A stretch of 64,000 nucleotides of DNA, taken from Arthrobacter bambusae (GTDB lineage Bacteria; Actinomycetota; Actinomycetes; Actinomycetales; Micrococcaceae). The notes under the pieces are model-generated. The model saw nothing but the letters and a program-made list of their open reading frames with translations. It did not search any database and had not been told where the DNA came from. The stretch's first letter is position 1; each line of letters opens with the position of its first letter. Of the stretch, positions 7,802 to 15,996 are shown piece after piece. Position numbers and translations under genes: made by a program. The DNA is taken from assembly GCF_030812595.1 (NCBI RefSeq), contig NZ_JAUSSZ010000005.1, positions 124,001 through 188,000 on the forward strand. The letters run 5' to 3'.

Positions 7802-10561
7802 TCAGCGCGTACTCGACGCTTCCTGTGCGACGGCGGCAGCGCCGGCGAGTTCGTCCCTGCCGGTGATCCCCAGTTTCGAATAGCACCGGTACAGATGCCC
7901 TTCGACGGTCCGGACCGAGATAAGGAGCGTGTCCGCAATCTGCCGGTCGCTGAGGCCTTGGACAGCGAGATTGACGATATCCCACTCCCTCTTGGTCAGC
8001 CTCGGCACCACCGACTCGTTGTGTGCCTCCTCGCTGCCCTTCCCCAGCTCTTCGTTGCAGCGCGCCAGCCCCGCGCGCGCGACCGCGCCGAGCTCTTTGG
8101 TGCGGCCGGGATCCGACGCTGCCAGCGCCAAACCGTAGGCTTTCGCAGCCAGGTGATAGATGGTGGCAGCCTGCAGCTTCTCCCCGGCAGAGACATACCG
8201 GACGGCTTCCCCGGACTTGAGCGCAAGCCCGTATTCCGCGAGTGCTTGCGCCCATTCGCCCTCCGTCGCGGCCGCGGTTTCACAGAACCGCTCGAGCCTG
8301 CTGGTGTCTCCGAGGCCAAGCGCAAGCTCCAGGGCATGAAGTTCAAGGTACGTGGCGTTTTCCTTCGCGGCGCTCTCAGCGTTGAGGTGCAACGCTTCAA
8401 CGCCGGAGCCGTCGGCGCTGAACAGTTCACGCGCGGCGTCGAAAAAACTGCGTGCCTGTGCCGCGAGAAGGTGGGTGCTGTGTTGTCCCCAGGTGCTGTA
8501 GTCCGACTGGTACCTTTCGGCTTCAGGCAACCCGGCGCCGGCCGCGGCATAGAAAGCCATGGCAGCACACAGCCCGAAAAGATTCTGCGGATCGCTGTCC
8601 CGCAGTGCTTCGAGGCCGGCATTCAGCAACGGCAGTGCATCGCCGGGCTTTCCCTGCCTGATGGCAATGTATCCGGCCACTGCGTAGGCCGCTCCGCCGA
8701 AGGAGGCCATCGAGACACCCGACGTTTCGTAGTACCTGTCGAGGAGCTTTTGTGCGTCCACCCAGTCGCCTACAGCCAATGCACAAATGACGAGCCGGGC
8801 CGAGATGAACTCGGGGACGAAGAAGACGTCGTTCTCCTGGGGCTGCACCAAGGCGGCGGCCTCGAGAACCAACAGCTTTGCCTGGCGTCCGCGGCCGAGG
8901 GCGCAGAGCATCTCTGCCTTCAGGGCGAGGGCAAGGGCCCTCGCCAGTGGACCCAAAGAGCCTTCCCCGGCTGCCGGCCGAAGGAGCACCCGCTCCAGTT
9001 CAAGGCCCATCCTCCCGTAGTCGCCGTCCACGGAATCAGCAAGCAGGCCGATCACGGTGACGGCGAGCTCCACCGCGGCTTTTGCCTCCGGCGTCCGCTG
9101 GCCTTGGAGGCCGGGCTCCTGCTCGCCCCACTCACGGAGGGCCCCGGCTTCTGCCCGGATCAAGGAAGCCGGCTGCCCGACGGCGGCACGCGTTACCGCG
9201 CGGAGAAGGCTGCCCGATGCTACGCGGGAGGGTCCGGCGTCGCCGTCCACCGTTTCCTGGGCGAGGACTGCCGCGGCCTCGTCCCGGCGGCCGAGATTGA
9301 AGTATGACCGGGCCAAAACCGCCTGGGCAACCGACTGCCACTGCTTGTCCCGCACCGCGGCCGCCATGCGCAATGCCGTCTGGCTCTGCAGGAGCCTCGC
9401 CGACAAGACCGCGGCCCGGATCAAGAGGCGATCGGGCACGTCCGCCCCGCAGTCAAGTGACCATGTCACCATCCGCAATAACGAGTCGGGGTTGTCCTCC
9501 AAAACATCCATCCGGGAGATCAACTGCCGGTGCAATTGAAGGCTCTGCGCGGCCGGGACGATGCTGCGAAGCACCTCTCCATAGACTGGATTGACGAGTC
9601 GGAGGGTTGGCAACCCGTTGCCCCCTGGCCTGACTAAATGCTGGTCCACCAACTCTTGGACGGCCGCTTCACCGGCCACAACATGAATCAGCGCCTCGTC
9701 CACAGGTTCTGCCAACGCGATCAAGCTCAAGGCTTCCCTGCCCTCGGGCGAGATGCGCATTAGCTGAAGTTTGACTGCGGCCTCAAGCTTCACCGTATGG
9801 ACGGGTGCAGCGGCTGTCTTGAGCCAAACGCCGTGCCTCTGGACGAGGGTCCCCGATCTCTCGGCTTCGCGGACAAGGGTCTTCAGGAGAAGGGTGTTGC
9901 CCCCTGCCTCCGTCCAGAAACCATGGCTCGTGCTGTTCAGGACGATTCCGCCCAGCAACGCTTCGCACAATTCGTGGCCTTGCTCGGCCGTCAGCGGCTC
10001 CAGGTCAAACCATTCGGCGGCTCCCTCGTGCCACAAGCGCAAGAGCGGCCCCGGGACTCCCGGTCGCGGAACACATGCAGCCACGATTTTTACCCAACCT
10101 GCCTGAACAAGCTCCGTCAGCATCGCGCACGTGGCATCGTCCAGGTAGTGCGCGTCGTCAACGAACAGCAGTGCTGGTCCCGTACCTACGCGGATAGCCT
10201 CGAGGTGATCCCAGAGTGAGCGCAGCACGGCGACCCGGGAAGATATGTCGGCAAGTGAAAGGTGGGAAAGGAACGGAGCCAGGACTCCATACGGGACAGC
10301 AGTCAGCGACGGGCTCCCGTGAATCGGGACTACCGCGTGGTCCCCGCCCAGGACGCTGCCGAGCTGGGCCAGGAGCGATGACGCGCCGAGTCCGGAATCG
10401 CCTACGACGAAGACGGCCGAGCAGTCATCCGCACGGATTGCGGCCGTGATTCCGGGAAGCAAATGCCCAAAGTCGATCCACGGTTCAGGCGGTCTTGTAC
10501 CGCTTTCTCCGACATGACCATGCACCGCCGCAGCGTTGTCATGACTGCGCGGTTCCTTCAA
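7802..10561 (-). CDS. LAL-family LuxR regulator C, P-loop lysine replaced by alanine
   Basis: 919 residues. The Walker A motif reads GDSGLGAS (54-61): the invariant lysine is alanine (codon GCG on the coding strand), which in characterised P-loop NTPases abolishes nucleotide binding or hydrolysis. Walker B LLFVDDAHYLDD (131-142) is intact, the mirror image of gene B. The C-terminal HTH spans about 855-919 with recognition segment SVRTVEGHLYRCYSKLGI. The TTG start has a good GAGGAG Shine-Dalgarno 5 nt upstream, and the reading frame overlaps the end of gene D by 23 nt, so the two are translationally coupled. It is full length with no frameshift, so it is unlikely to be a pseudogene; a non-catalytic subunit is the simplest reading. 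Confidence 0.9.
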   Translation of the reverse strand: MKEPRSHDNAAAVHGHVGESGTRPPEPWIDFGHLLPGITAAIRADDCSAVFVVGDSGLGASSLLAQLGSVLGGDHAVVPIHGSPSLTAVPYGVLAPFLSHLSLADISSRVAVLRSLWDHLEAIRVGTGPALLFVDDAHYLDDATCAMLTELVQAGWVKIVAACVPRPGVPGPLLRLWHEGAAEWFDLEPLTAEQGHELCEALLGGIVLNSTSHGFWTEAGGNTLLLKTLVREAERSGTLVQRHGVWLKTAAAPVHTVKLEAAVKLQLMRISPEGREALSLIALAEPVDEALIHVVAGEAAVQELVDQHLVRPGGNGLPTLRLVNPVYGEVLRSIVPAAQSLQLHRQLISRMDVLEDNPDSLLRMVTWSLDCGADVPDRLLIRAAVLSARLLQSQTALRMAAAVRDKQWQSVAQAVLARSYFNLGRRDEAAAVLAQETVDGDAGPSRVASGSLLRAVTRAAVGQPASLIRAEAGALREWGEQEPGLQGQRTPEAKAAVELAVTVIGLLADSVDGDYGRMGLELERVLLRPAAGEGSLGPLARALALALKAEMLCALGRGRQAKLLVLEAAALVQPQENDVFFVPEFISARLVICALAVGDWVDAQKLLDRYYETSGVSMASFGGAAYAVAGYIAIRQGKPGDALPLLNAGLEALRDSDPQNLFGLCAAMAFYAAAGAGLPEAERYQSDYSTWGQHSTHLLAAQARSFFDAARELFSADGSGVEALHLNAESAAKENATYLELHALELALGLGDTSRLERFCETAAATEGEWAQALAEYGLALKSGEAVRYVSAGEKLQAATIYHLAAKAYGLALAASDPGRTKELGAVARAGLARCNEELGKGSEEAHNESVVPRLTKREWDIVNLAVQGLSDRQIADTLLISVRTVEGHLYRCYSKLGITGRDELAGAAAVAQEASSTR

Positions 10562-13259
10562 GCTCGCTCCTCGATGAGATTCCCATTTTCGTGAAGATTT
10601 GGTAAAGGTGGCCCTCCACTGTGCGAACGGAAACTTGCAACTGGTTGGCTACCTCTTTGTTACTCAACCCCTGACTGGCCATCTTTGCAACCTGACGCTC
10701 CCTTTCGGTCAGCTCGGGTCCGAAAGTGTGCGGTGTCAGGGGCAGTACGGGTAGGGTGCCGACCAAGCGGTCAAGCCGTTGCTGGGCCAGCCTCGCGGAC
10801 GCTGAATCGCTGGCTTCCCGGGCGATGTCCAAGGCCAGGACGGCGCAGCGTGACTCCACCGCGTCCAATTTCAGTTCCTGGGCAACAGAAGCGGCGAGAA
10901 GCAGGGTCTTCGGGTCCTTCTTGCGGCTTCCCTCCGCCACCATCCGGTTCACTGCGGCCATCTTGCCTTGGCGGCGGGATGAAACCTGCTCCAGGAGCAA
11001 CAGCTCGTCCTCGGTCCCGTGGACGGTGGCGCCGAAGAGGCTGATGGATGCCGTGGTGATCCGCCCTTTCGCCAAGTCCCGGTTGGCCGACTCGATGAGG
11101 CCTTGCTTCGCCCCGGGGTCCTTCAACCAGCGTCTTGCCATCCGGACGCAGAACTCGGCCATCCATGCGGGGAACCAAGCAGTCTCCCCCTGTCCTTTTT
11201 CGGCCAATTCGAGAAAGGACCGGGATTCCTTCACGTCGCCGGCCTGGGCGTAGGCAAAGGCGAGCGCGGAGTAGGCCAGGACGGGTCCATAGTAGTTGCG
11301 CCTGATTTCCAACTGCGCCTGGGCCCCCAGCAGGGTGTCGATCGCCACCGAGGCGCGTCCAGCATAGGTATAGGAAACGCCCAGGGCTAGTTCGGCGGCA
11401 CCGCCAAGATAGTGGATGTTCTTTGGCTGCTGATCAAGGGTCGCCGTCAGCATCCGGGCGAGTTCCTCCCACTGTCCGCTGCAAAGGAGCGCGGCGAACA
11501 AGCCTTCGGACAACCAGTTGTGCAACCTCGGACGGGCCTTTGCGCGCTGTATCTTATGCCTCAACTCGCGCGCCAGTTCGATGGCCTCCATTTCCCTGCC
11601 GAGTATCGCCCAGGCCATGGTCAGCAGGCTCCCGCAGCTCAGCCGCTGTTGAAGGTCAACGCCATCCCGGTACCCCTGCTCCAAGGCTTCGGCAACTTCG
11701 GCGTACTCGCCCTGGTGGACCTGGAGCTCGAAACCCGCGAGCTCGAGCATCCCGGATGCCCGTTCGATTTCCGCGGGATCGGCTTCGGCTTCCTGCGAAC
11801 GGCGGGAAAGATCCTCCTTGGCCTCGGCGATGATGCCTGGTATCTGGAGGTGACCGCCTGGCATCCACAAGAGCGCACTGCAGAGCTCCTGGACATAGTC
11901 CGCATAGTCGTACGCGGGGAGGCGCCGAAGCTGCTCAGGCGTCACGTCCTTCAAAGCGGCCACCGCAGCCTCGTGCTCGGCCAGAATGACGTGGGAAACG
12001 CAGCGTTGCCGGGCCGCAGGCACCCATTCCTTGTCCTCGCGTCCGATTTGCCTGGCGCATTCCAAGGCGAACCAAGGATCGAATTGCTTGTTCGCTGCGG
12101 TCGCTGCCGCCAAGGCTACTCCGGGCTCAAGGGTTTCGTGTACGTTCAGCGTCGAAGAGGCAAAGCCCAGGAGCGCCTCGGCATCCAGGTCCCGGGTAAT
12201 GCTGCCAATCACCCCCGCGGCAAGCTGTCGCAGTTCATTCCGCCGTGGCAGGTCCATCCAGCCTCGAATGACCTCGCCCATGTACTCGTCGCGCAGTGCC
12301 ACTCGGCGTGCATCTGACGGTTCGATGCGAAGATAACCGGAGGACTCCATCTCCGCAACCACTTCAGGTTCCAGGACGTCCAGGAGCACGGCGAGCGGGG
12401 CAGTTCGAATGAGGGCGACCAGCTCGAGGGCTTCCCGGACGGCGGGGCTCTCCCGGGCCAGGCGCGAGCGGACCAGGTCGGTCAGGACTTCCGCGGACGA
12501 AAGGTGGATTTCGCCCTTCATTGCCCAGACCTGGCCAGCCAAGTGCAGATTGCCCGAGCGGAGCTGCTCGGTGACGATGGCTTGGAGCACCAGGGGATTT
12601 CCACCGCTGGACGCGTGCAATGCACTTGCAGCCGTTGCGGTCACCCGTTTTCCAAGGACGCCGGTCAGCAATTTGGCGACTTCCGCACGGGAAAAAACCT
12701 GAAGTTCAACCTCGTCCAGGAGGCCGTCTTTCAACAGCCGGATCAGGTCTTCAGGCATGTCCGTGGCTTGGCGGACAGTGACGAGCACCTTTGCGGTCCC
12801 GCTAATTAACAAGTGCACCAGGAGGGCCGTGCTCATGGTGTCCAGAGCAGGAAGTTCCGAAAGTACTATCAGCACGTTGCGTCCGGCGGCGTCCGAACTT
12901 ATCAAGTGCGAGATGCCGTGGATGATCGCGCTGGGCGAATCCGCCGCCTCTGCCGGCAGCCTCGCGACAAGATGGGCGAGCGCCCCAAACGGAGTGTTGA
13001 TGTCCGTGGAGCCGTGGAGGTGCAGAACGTGGGTCCGTGGAGTGAGCCGGGCTTCCACCGAACGGGCAAAAGTCGCCTTGCCTACGCCCGGAGCGCCAAC
13101 CACCACCACCCCATACAGGGACGGTTCGCCGAGCGCTTCAATAACCGTGTTCTGAAGCTCCTGCCGGACCAGCGACGACCATTTTCGACGCTCTGCAGCG
13201 CCCAGTGCTTGCCGCTCCGTTGCGGGTCGGCCTGTTTCAGGCTCCGGTATTGCTCGCAA
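10539..13259 (-). CDS. LAL-family LuxR regulator D, altered Walker A and Walker B
   Basis: 906 residues from a TTG start; the start is the least certain of the array because no strong ribosome binding site is visible. Walker A GAPGVGKA (55-62) keeps the lysine but has Ala in place of the usual Thr/Ser. The Walker B position reads NVLIVLSELPALD (128-140) and lacks the acidic pair. The HTH is at about 850-906 with recognition segment SVRTVEGHLYQIFTKMGI. It is the first gene of the array in transcription order, 180 bp after pth, and overlaps gene C by 23 nt. Its upstream region has two GGGTAC sites 22 bp apart. Effector unknown. Confidence 0.9.
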   Translation of the reverse strand: MRAIPEPETGRPATERQALGAAERRKWSSLVRQELQNTVIEALGEPSLYGVVVVGAPGVGKATFARSVEARLTPRTHVLHLHGSTDINTPFGALAHLVARLPAEAADSPSAIIHGISHLISSDAAGRNVLIVLSELPALDTMSTALLVHLLISGTAKVLVTVRQATDMPEDLIRLLKDGLLDEVELQVFSRAEVAKLLTGVLGKRVTATAASALHASSGGNPLVLQAIVTEQLRSGNLHLAGQVWAMKGEIHLSSAEVLTDLVRSRLARESPAVREALELVALIRTAPLAVLLDVLEPEVVAEMESSGYLRIEPSDARRVALRDEYMGEVIRGWMDLPRRNELRQLAAGVIGSITRDLDAEALLGFASSTLNVHETLEPGVALAAATAANKQFDPWFALECARQIGREDKEWVPAARQRCVSHVILAEHEAAVAALKDVTPEQLRRLPAYDYADYVQELCSALLWMPGGHLQIPGIIAEAKEDLSRRSQEAEADPAEIERASGMLELAGFELQVHQGEYAEVAEALEQGYRDGVDLQQRLSCGSLLTMAWAILGREMEAIELARELRHKIQRAKARPRLHNWLSEGLFAALLCSGQWEELARMLTATLDQQPKNIHYLGGAAELALGVSYTYAGRASVAIDTLLGAQAQLEIRRNYYGPVLAYSALAFAYAQAGDVKESRSFLELAEKGQGETAWFPAWMAEFCVRMARRWLKDPGAKQGLIESANRDLAKGRITTASISLFGATVHGTEDELLLLEQVSSRRQGKMAAVNRMVAEGSRKKDPKTLLLAASVAQELKLDAVESRCAVLALDIAREASDSASARLAQQRLDRLVGTLPVLPLTPHTFGPELTERERQVAKMASQGLSNKEVANQLQVSVRTVEGHLYQIFTKMGISSRSELEGTAQS

Positions 13260-13401
13260 ATTAGATCACGCTACCTTCGCAGCTCTGGCGGACGTGACGT
13301 TCAGCGGGTCGTTTGCTTTTGGAATTTCCTCTTCAGCCCGACAGTGATTGGAAAGTATCATAGCGATCGGCCCGAATCAATTAGCCAGCCAGCGAGCCAC
13401 C

Positions 13402-13432
13402 GGGTACTTGTTAACAACCGAGCGGGTACGAG
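13402..13432. promoter_or_regulatory. Paired GGGTAC sites upstream of LAL gene D
   Basis: GGGTACTTG (13402-13410) and GGGTACGAG (13424-13432) are spaced 22 bp start to start. The first is one base from GGGTACTCG in the LAL B/C gap. They lie about 145 bp upstream of the gene D start, beside the pth stop codon. Candidate operator; found by eye. Confidence 0.3.
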
Positions 13433-13439
13433 CCAGCCG

Positions 13440-14024
13440 CTACGCCTTGACCGGGTGGTACTTCTGTTGGGCGGCGAGCAGGCCTTCCGTCATCAATACC
13501 TCGACGGCATCCGCCGCCTCATCCAGGAGGAAGGGAAGCTCCTTCTTCTCTGCCGCTCCGAAGTCCCGAAGGACATAATCCGCGGTGTCCATCCGTCCCG
13601 GTGGCCTTCCGACGCCCACTCGGACACGGAAATAGTCCTTTGTCGCCAAAGCCTTGGAAATATCCCGCAGGCCGTTATGCCCGCCTTCTCCGCCGCCCAT
13701 CTTCAACTTGACGGTATTGAAGGGAATATCAATTTCGTCGTGGACGGCAATCACGTGATCGGGAGCGATGTCGAAAAACCTGGCCAGGCCGGAAACGGGT
13801 CCCCCGGAAACATTCATATAGCTCATCGGTTTCGCCAGTACCACTCGTGGGCCGCCGATCCCAAGCCTGCCCTCGACCACCTGGGCCCGGGCCTTGTGGG
13901 CCTTGAAGCTCCCGCCCATGCGCGAGGCAAGTTCGTCCAGGACCATTTGGCCGACGTTGTGGCGGTTGTGGCTGTATTCAGCGCCGGGATTGCCAAGGCC
14001 TACGATCAGCCAAGTGTCTGTCAT
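13440..14024 (-). CDS. pth: Peptidyl-tRNA hydrolase
   Basis: This 194-residue cytosolic enzyme releases tRNA from prematurely dropped peptidyl-tRNA. Family motifs are visible: [20 protein letters not shown] at the N-terminus (Asn and catalytic His of the active site), [13 protein letters not shown], and [10 protein letters not shown] near residue 95, with the following [13 protein letters not shown] glycine-rich segment. The length is typical of bacterial Pth. It lies downstream of rplY on the same strand, the conserved actinobacterial order. A terminator-like hairpin separates it from rplY, so it may have its own promoter in the 100-bp gap. Confidence 0.97.
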   Translation of the reverse strand: MTDTWLIVGLGNPGAEYSHNRHNVGQMVLDELASRMGGSFKAHKARAQVVEGRLGIGGPRVVLAKPMSYMNVSGGPVSGLARFFDIAPDHVIAVHDEIDIPFNTVKLKMGGGEGGHNGLRDISKALATKDYFRVRVGVGRPPGRMDTADYVLRDFGAAEKKELPFLLDEAADAVEVLMTEGLLAAQQKYHPVKA

Positions 14025-14055
14025 GGAGTCATCCTAGGGAATCAAGAGGGTGGAA

Positions 14056-14096
14056 TGAAAAAGAAGTGGCCGGGACCCCTCAGGGACCCGGCCACT
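14056..14096 (-). terminator. Rho-independent terminator after rplY
   Basis: Inverted repeat 14065-14078 with 14083-14096 (AGTGGCCGGGACCC paired with GGGACCCGGCCACT, one mismatch, 4-nt loop). On the minus strand it is followed by CTTCTTTTTC, a T-rich tract, directly downstream of the rplY stop. Confidence 0.75.
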
Positions 14097-14128
14097 CGCA
14101 AGGCGTTCGCCTCAACTACAGAACAGGA

Positions 14129-14704
14129 CTACTCGGCAGCGGGAGCTTCGGCTTCTTCCTCGGCAGCCTGGGCTTCCTCGGAGATGTTGACGATGAGCGT
14201 CTCGGCGTCGGTCAGGAGGGAGACACCCTTCGGCAGGACGATGTCCGAAGCGTGAACGTGCTCGCCCGCCTTGCGGCCCTCGATGCTGACCTCGACGGAG
14301 GTGGGCACGTGGGTTGCTTCGGCCTCGAGGGAAACCGTGGTGGCCTCCTGGTTGGCGACAGCACCGATGGCAGCTTCGCCCGTGACGTGAACGGCAACGT
14401 CAACGGTGACCTTCTCGCCCTGGCGGACCGTCTGGAGGTCGATGTGCTCAATGATCTGCTTGATCGGGTCGCGCTGGATGTCCTTCACCAGGGCAAGGTG
14501 CTCTTCGCCGTTGATGTCCAGGGACAGCAGGGCGTTGGAGACGCGGACGGCCAGCGTGGTGGCGCGGCCCGGCAGGTTGATGTGGATGGGCTCAGCGCCG
14601 TGGCCGTAGATGACGGCCGGGATCTGGCCTGCAGCGCGTGCGCGGCGGGCGAAACCCTTGCCGAATTCGGTGCGCAGTTCTGCTGCGAGCTTCTGCTCAG
14701 ACAT
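14129..14704 (-). CDS. rplY: 50S ribosomal protein L25/general stress protein Ctc
   Basis: 191 residues from the ATG at 14702-14704, chosen because AAGGAG lies 5 nt upstream; a longer frame to 14758 has no such site. The protein begins MSEQKLAAELRTEFGKGFAR, the 5S rRNA-binding L25 domain. It then has the C-terminal beta-domain of the longer TL5/Ctc form (VTVDVAVHVTGEA) and ends in an acidic Glu/Ala tail typical of actinobacterial homologues. It binds 5S rRNA in the large subunit. Located between prs and pth as in other Actinobacteria. Confidence 0.96.
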   Translation of the reverse strand: MSEQKLAAELRTEFGKGFARRARAAGQIPAVIYGHGAEPIHINLPGRATTLAVRVSNALLSLDINGEEHLALVKDIQRDPIKQIIEHIDLQTVRQGEKVTVDVAVHVTGEAAIGAVANQEATTVSLEAEATHVPTSVEVSIEGRKAGEHVHASDIVLPKGVSLLTDAETLIVNISEEAQAAEEEAEAPAAE

Positions 14705-15015
14705 GTGTACTCCTTGATTACTGTGGCGCCGGCAAATTGCCGGCAAGTCGATCAGCAAGGGCGGAGGTCTGTGGTGACCTTCGACGCCCGGCGGAATGCC
14801 CGCCGCTGAGCAGCAAGTTCAGTCCGCCTTCATGGAAGGAGATTCAGACCCAGTCGATAACGGAGACCCGCACTCCGGTTTTATCCGGATGTGCTCTCCC
14901 TCGCCAAGGTATCCCCAAGAGTTTAGCAGCCGCATGCGGGTACGGCCCAACTGGCTCGCAGCCCTTGCCGGTTTGGCAGCGCGACAACGAATGCCAGTAA
15001 GCCGGCTGGCGGGGA
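14705..15015. other. Non-coding gap between prs and rplY
   Basis: 311 bp without a supported gene. It contains a GC-rich inverted repeat CGGCGG/CCGCCG at 14789-14805 without a T-tract, a small TCCGG/CCGGA stem near 14876-14891, and the rplY ribosome binding site. It is probably the rplY promoter and leader; an L25 leader RNA is possible but I see no recognised structure. Confidence 0.5.
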
Positions 15016-15996
15016 CTAGGCGTTGCCGTCGAAGAGGCTCGTGACGGACCCGTCGTCGAACACTTCGCGGATGGCGCGCGCGATCAGGGGTGCGATCGAC
15101 AGCACCGTGAGCTGCGGGAAGCGTTTGTCGGCCGGAATCGGCAGGGTGTTGGTGACGACAACCTCGCGGGCACCGGAATCGGCCAGGCGCTGCGCCGCGG
15201 GATCCGAGAACACGGCGTGGGTGCACGCGATGATGACGTCCTTCGCACCGGCGTTCTTGAGGACTTGGACGGCGCCGGAGATCGTTCCACCGGTGTCGAT
15301 CATGTCGTCGATCAGGACACAGGTACGGCCTTCGATCTGCCCGACGACGGTCTTCGAGACGGCCTGGTTCGGCACCGTGAGGTCGCGGCTCTTGTGGACG
15401 AACGCCAGAGGCGCGCCGCCGAGGCGCTCAGCCCACTGTTCGGCCACGCGGACACGGCCGGTGTCCGGCGAGACAACAGTGATGTTGTCCGCTTCGACCC
15501 TGGTACGGATGTAGTCGGCAAGCAGCGGAATGGCCATGAGGTGGTCCACGGGACCGTCAAAGAACCCTTGGATCTGGGACGTGTGCAGGTCCACGGACAT
15601 GATGCGGTCCGCGCCGGCGGTCTTGTAGAGGTCAGCCACCAAGCGGGCGGAAATCGGCTCGCGGCCGCGGCCCTTCTTGTCCTGCCGGGCGTACGGGTAG
15701 AACGGCGAAACGACCGTGATCCGCTTCGCGGAGGCCCGCTTCAGGGAATCGATCATGATCAACTGCTCCATGAGCCAGTTGTTCAGCGGGGCCGGGTGCG
15801 CCTGGATGACGAAGGCATCGGTGCCGCGGACGCTCTCCCCTGAGCGCACATAGATCTCGCCGTTCGCGAAGTCGTAGGCGTCGATGGGCAGGAGTTCCGT
15901 TTCCAGCTCCTTGGCGATTTCCTGCGCCAGCTCGGGGTGCGCCCGTCCGGCGGCGAGAACCAGTTTCTTCTCGCCGTGTGCGGTAATTTCGCTCAT
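15016..15996 (-). CDS. prs: Ribose-phosphate pyrophosphokinase (PRPP synthetase)
   Basis: This 326-residue enzyme transfers pyrophosphate from ATP to ribose-5-phosphate, giving PRPP for purine, pyrimidine, histidine and NAD synthesis. Visible signatures: IYVRSGESVRGTDAFVIQ, the PRPP-synthase signature RIMSVDLHTSQIQGFFDGPVD, and the PRPP-binding loop CVLIDDMIDTGGTISGAVQ. The length is standard for class I enzymes. The ATG overlaps the glmU stop by 4 nt (ATGA), so glmU-prs is one coupled unit, as in many Gram-positives. Confidence 0.97.
   Translation of the reverse strand: MSEITAHGEKKLVLAAGRAHPELAQEIAKELETELLPIDAYDFANGEIYVRSGESVRGTDAFVIQAHPAPLNNWLMEQLIMIDSLKRASAKRITVVSPFYPYARQDKKGRGREPISARLVADLYKTAGADRIMSVDLHTSQIQGFFDGPVDHLMAIPLLADYIRTRVEADNITVVSPDTGRVRVAEQWAERLGGAPLAFVHKSRDLTVPNQAVSKTVVGQIEGRTCVLIDDMIDTGGTISGAVQVLKNAGAKDVIIACTHAVFSDPAAQRLADSGAREVVVTNTLPIPADKRFPQLTVLSIAPLIARAIREVFDDGSVTSLFDGNA

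Noticed and set aside
7802..10561. LAL gene C as a pseudogene because of its lost P-loop lysine
   Set aside because: Full-length uninterrupted frame, intact Walker B and HTH, good ribosome binding site and coupling to gene D argue for a functional protein.
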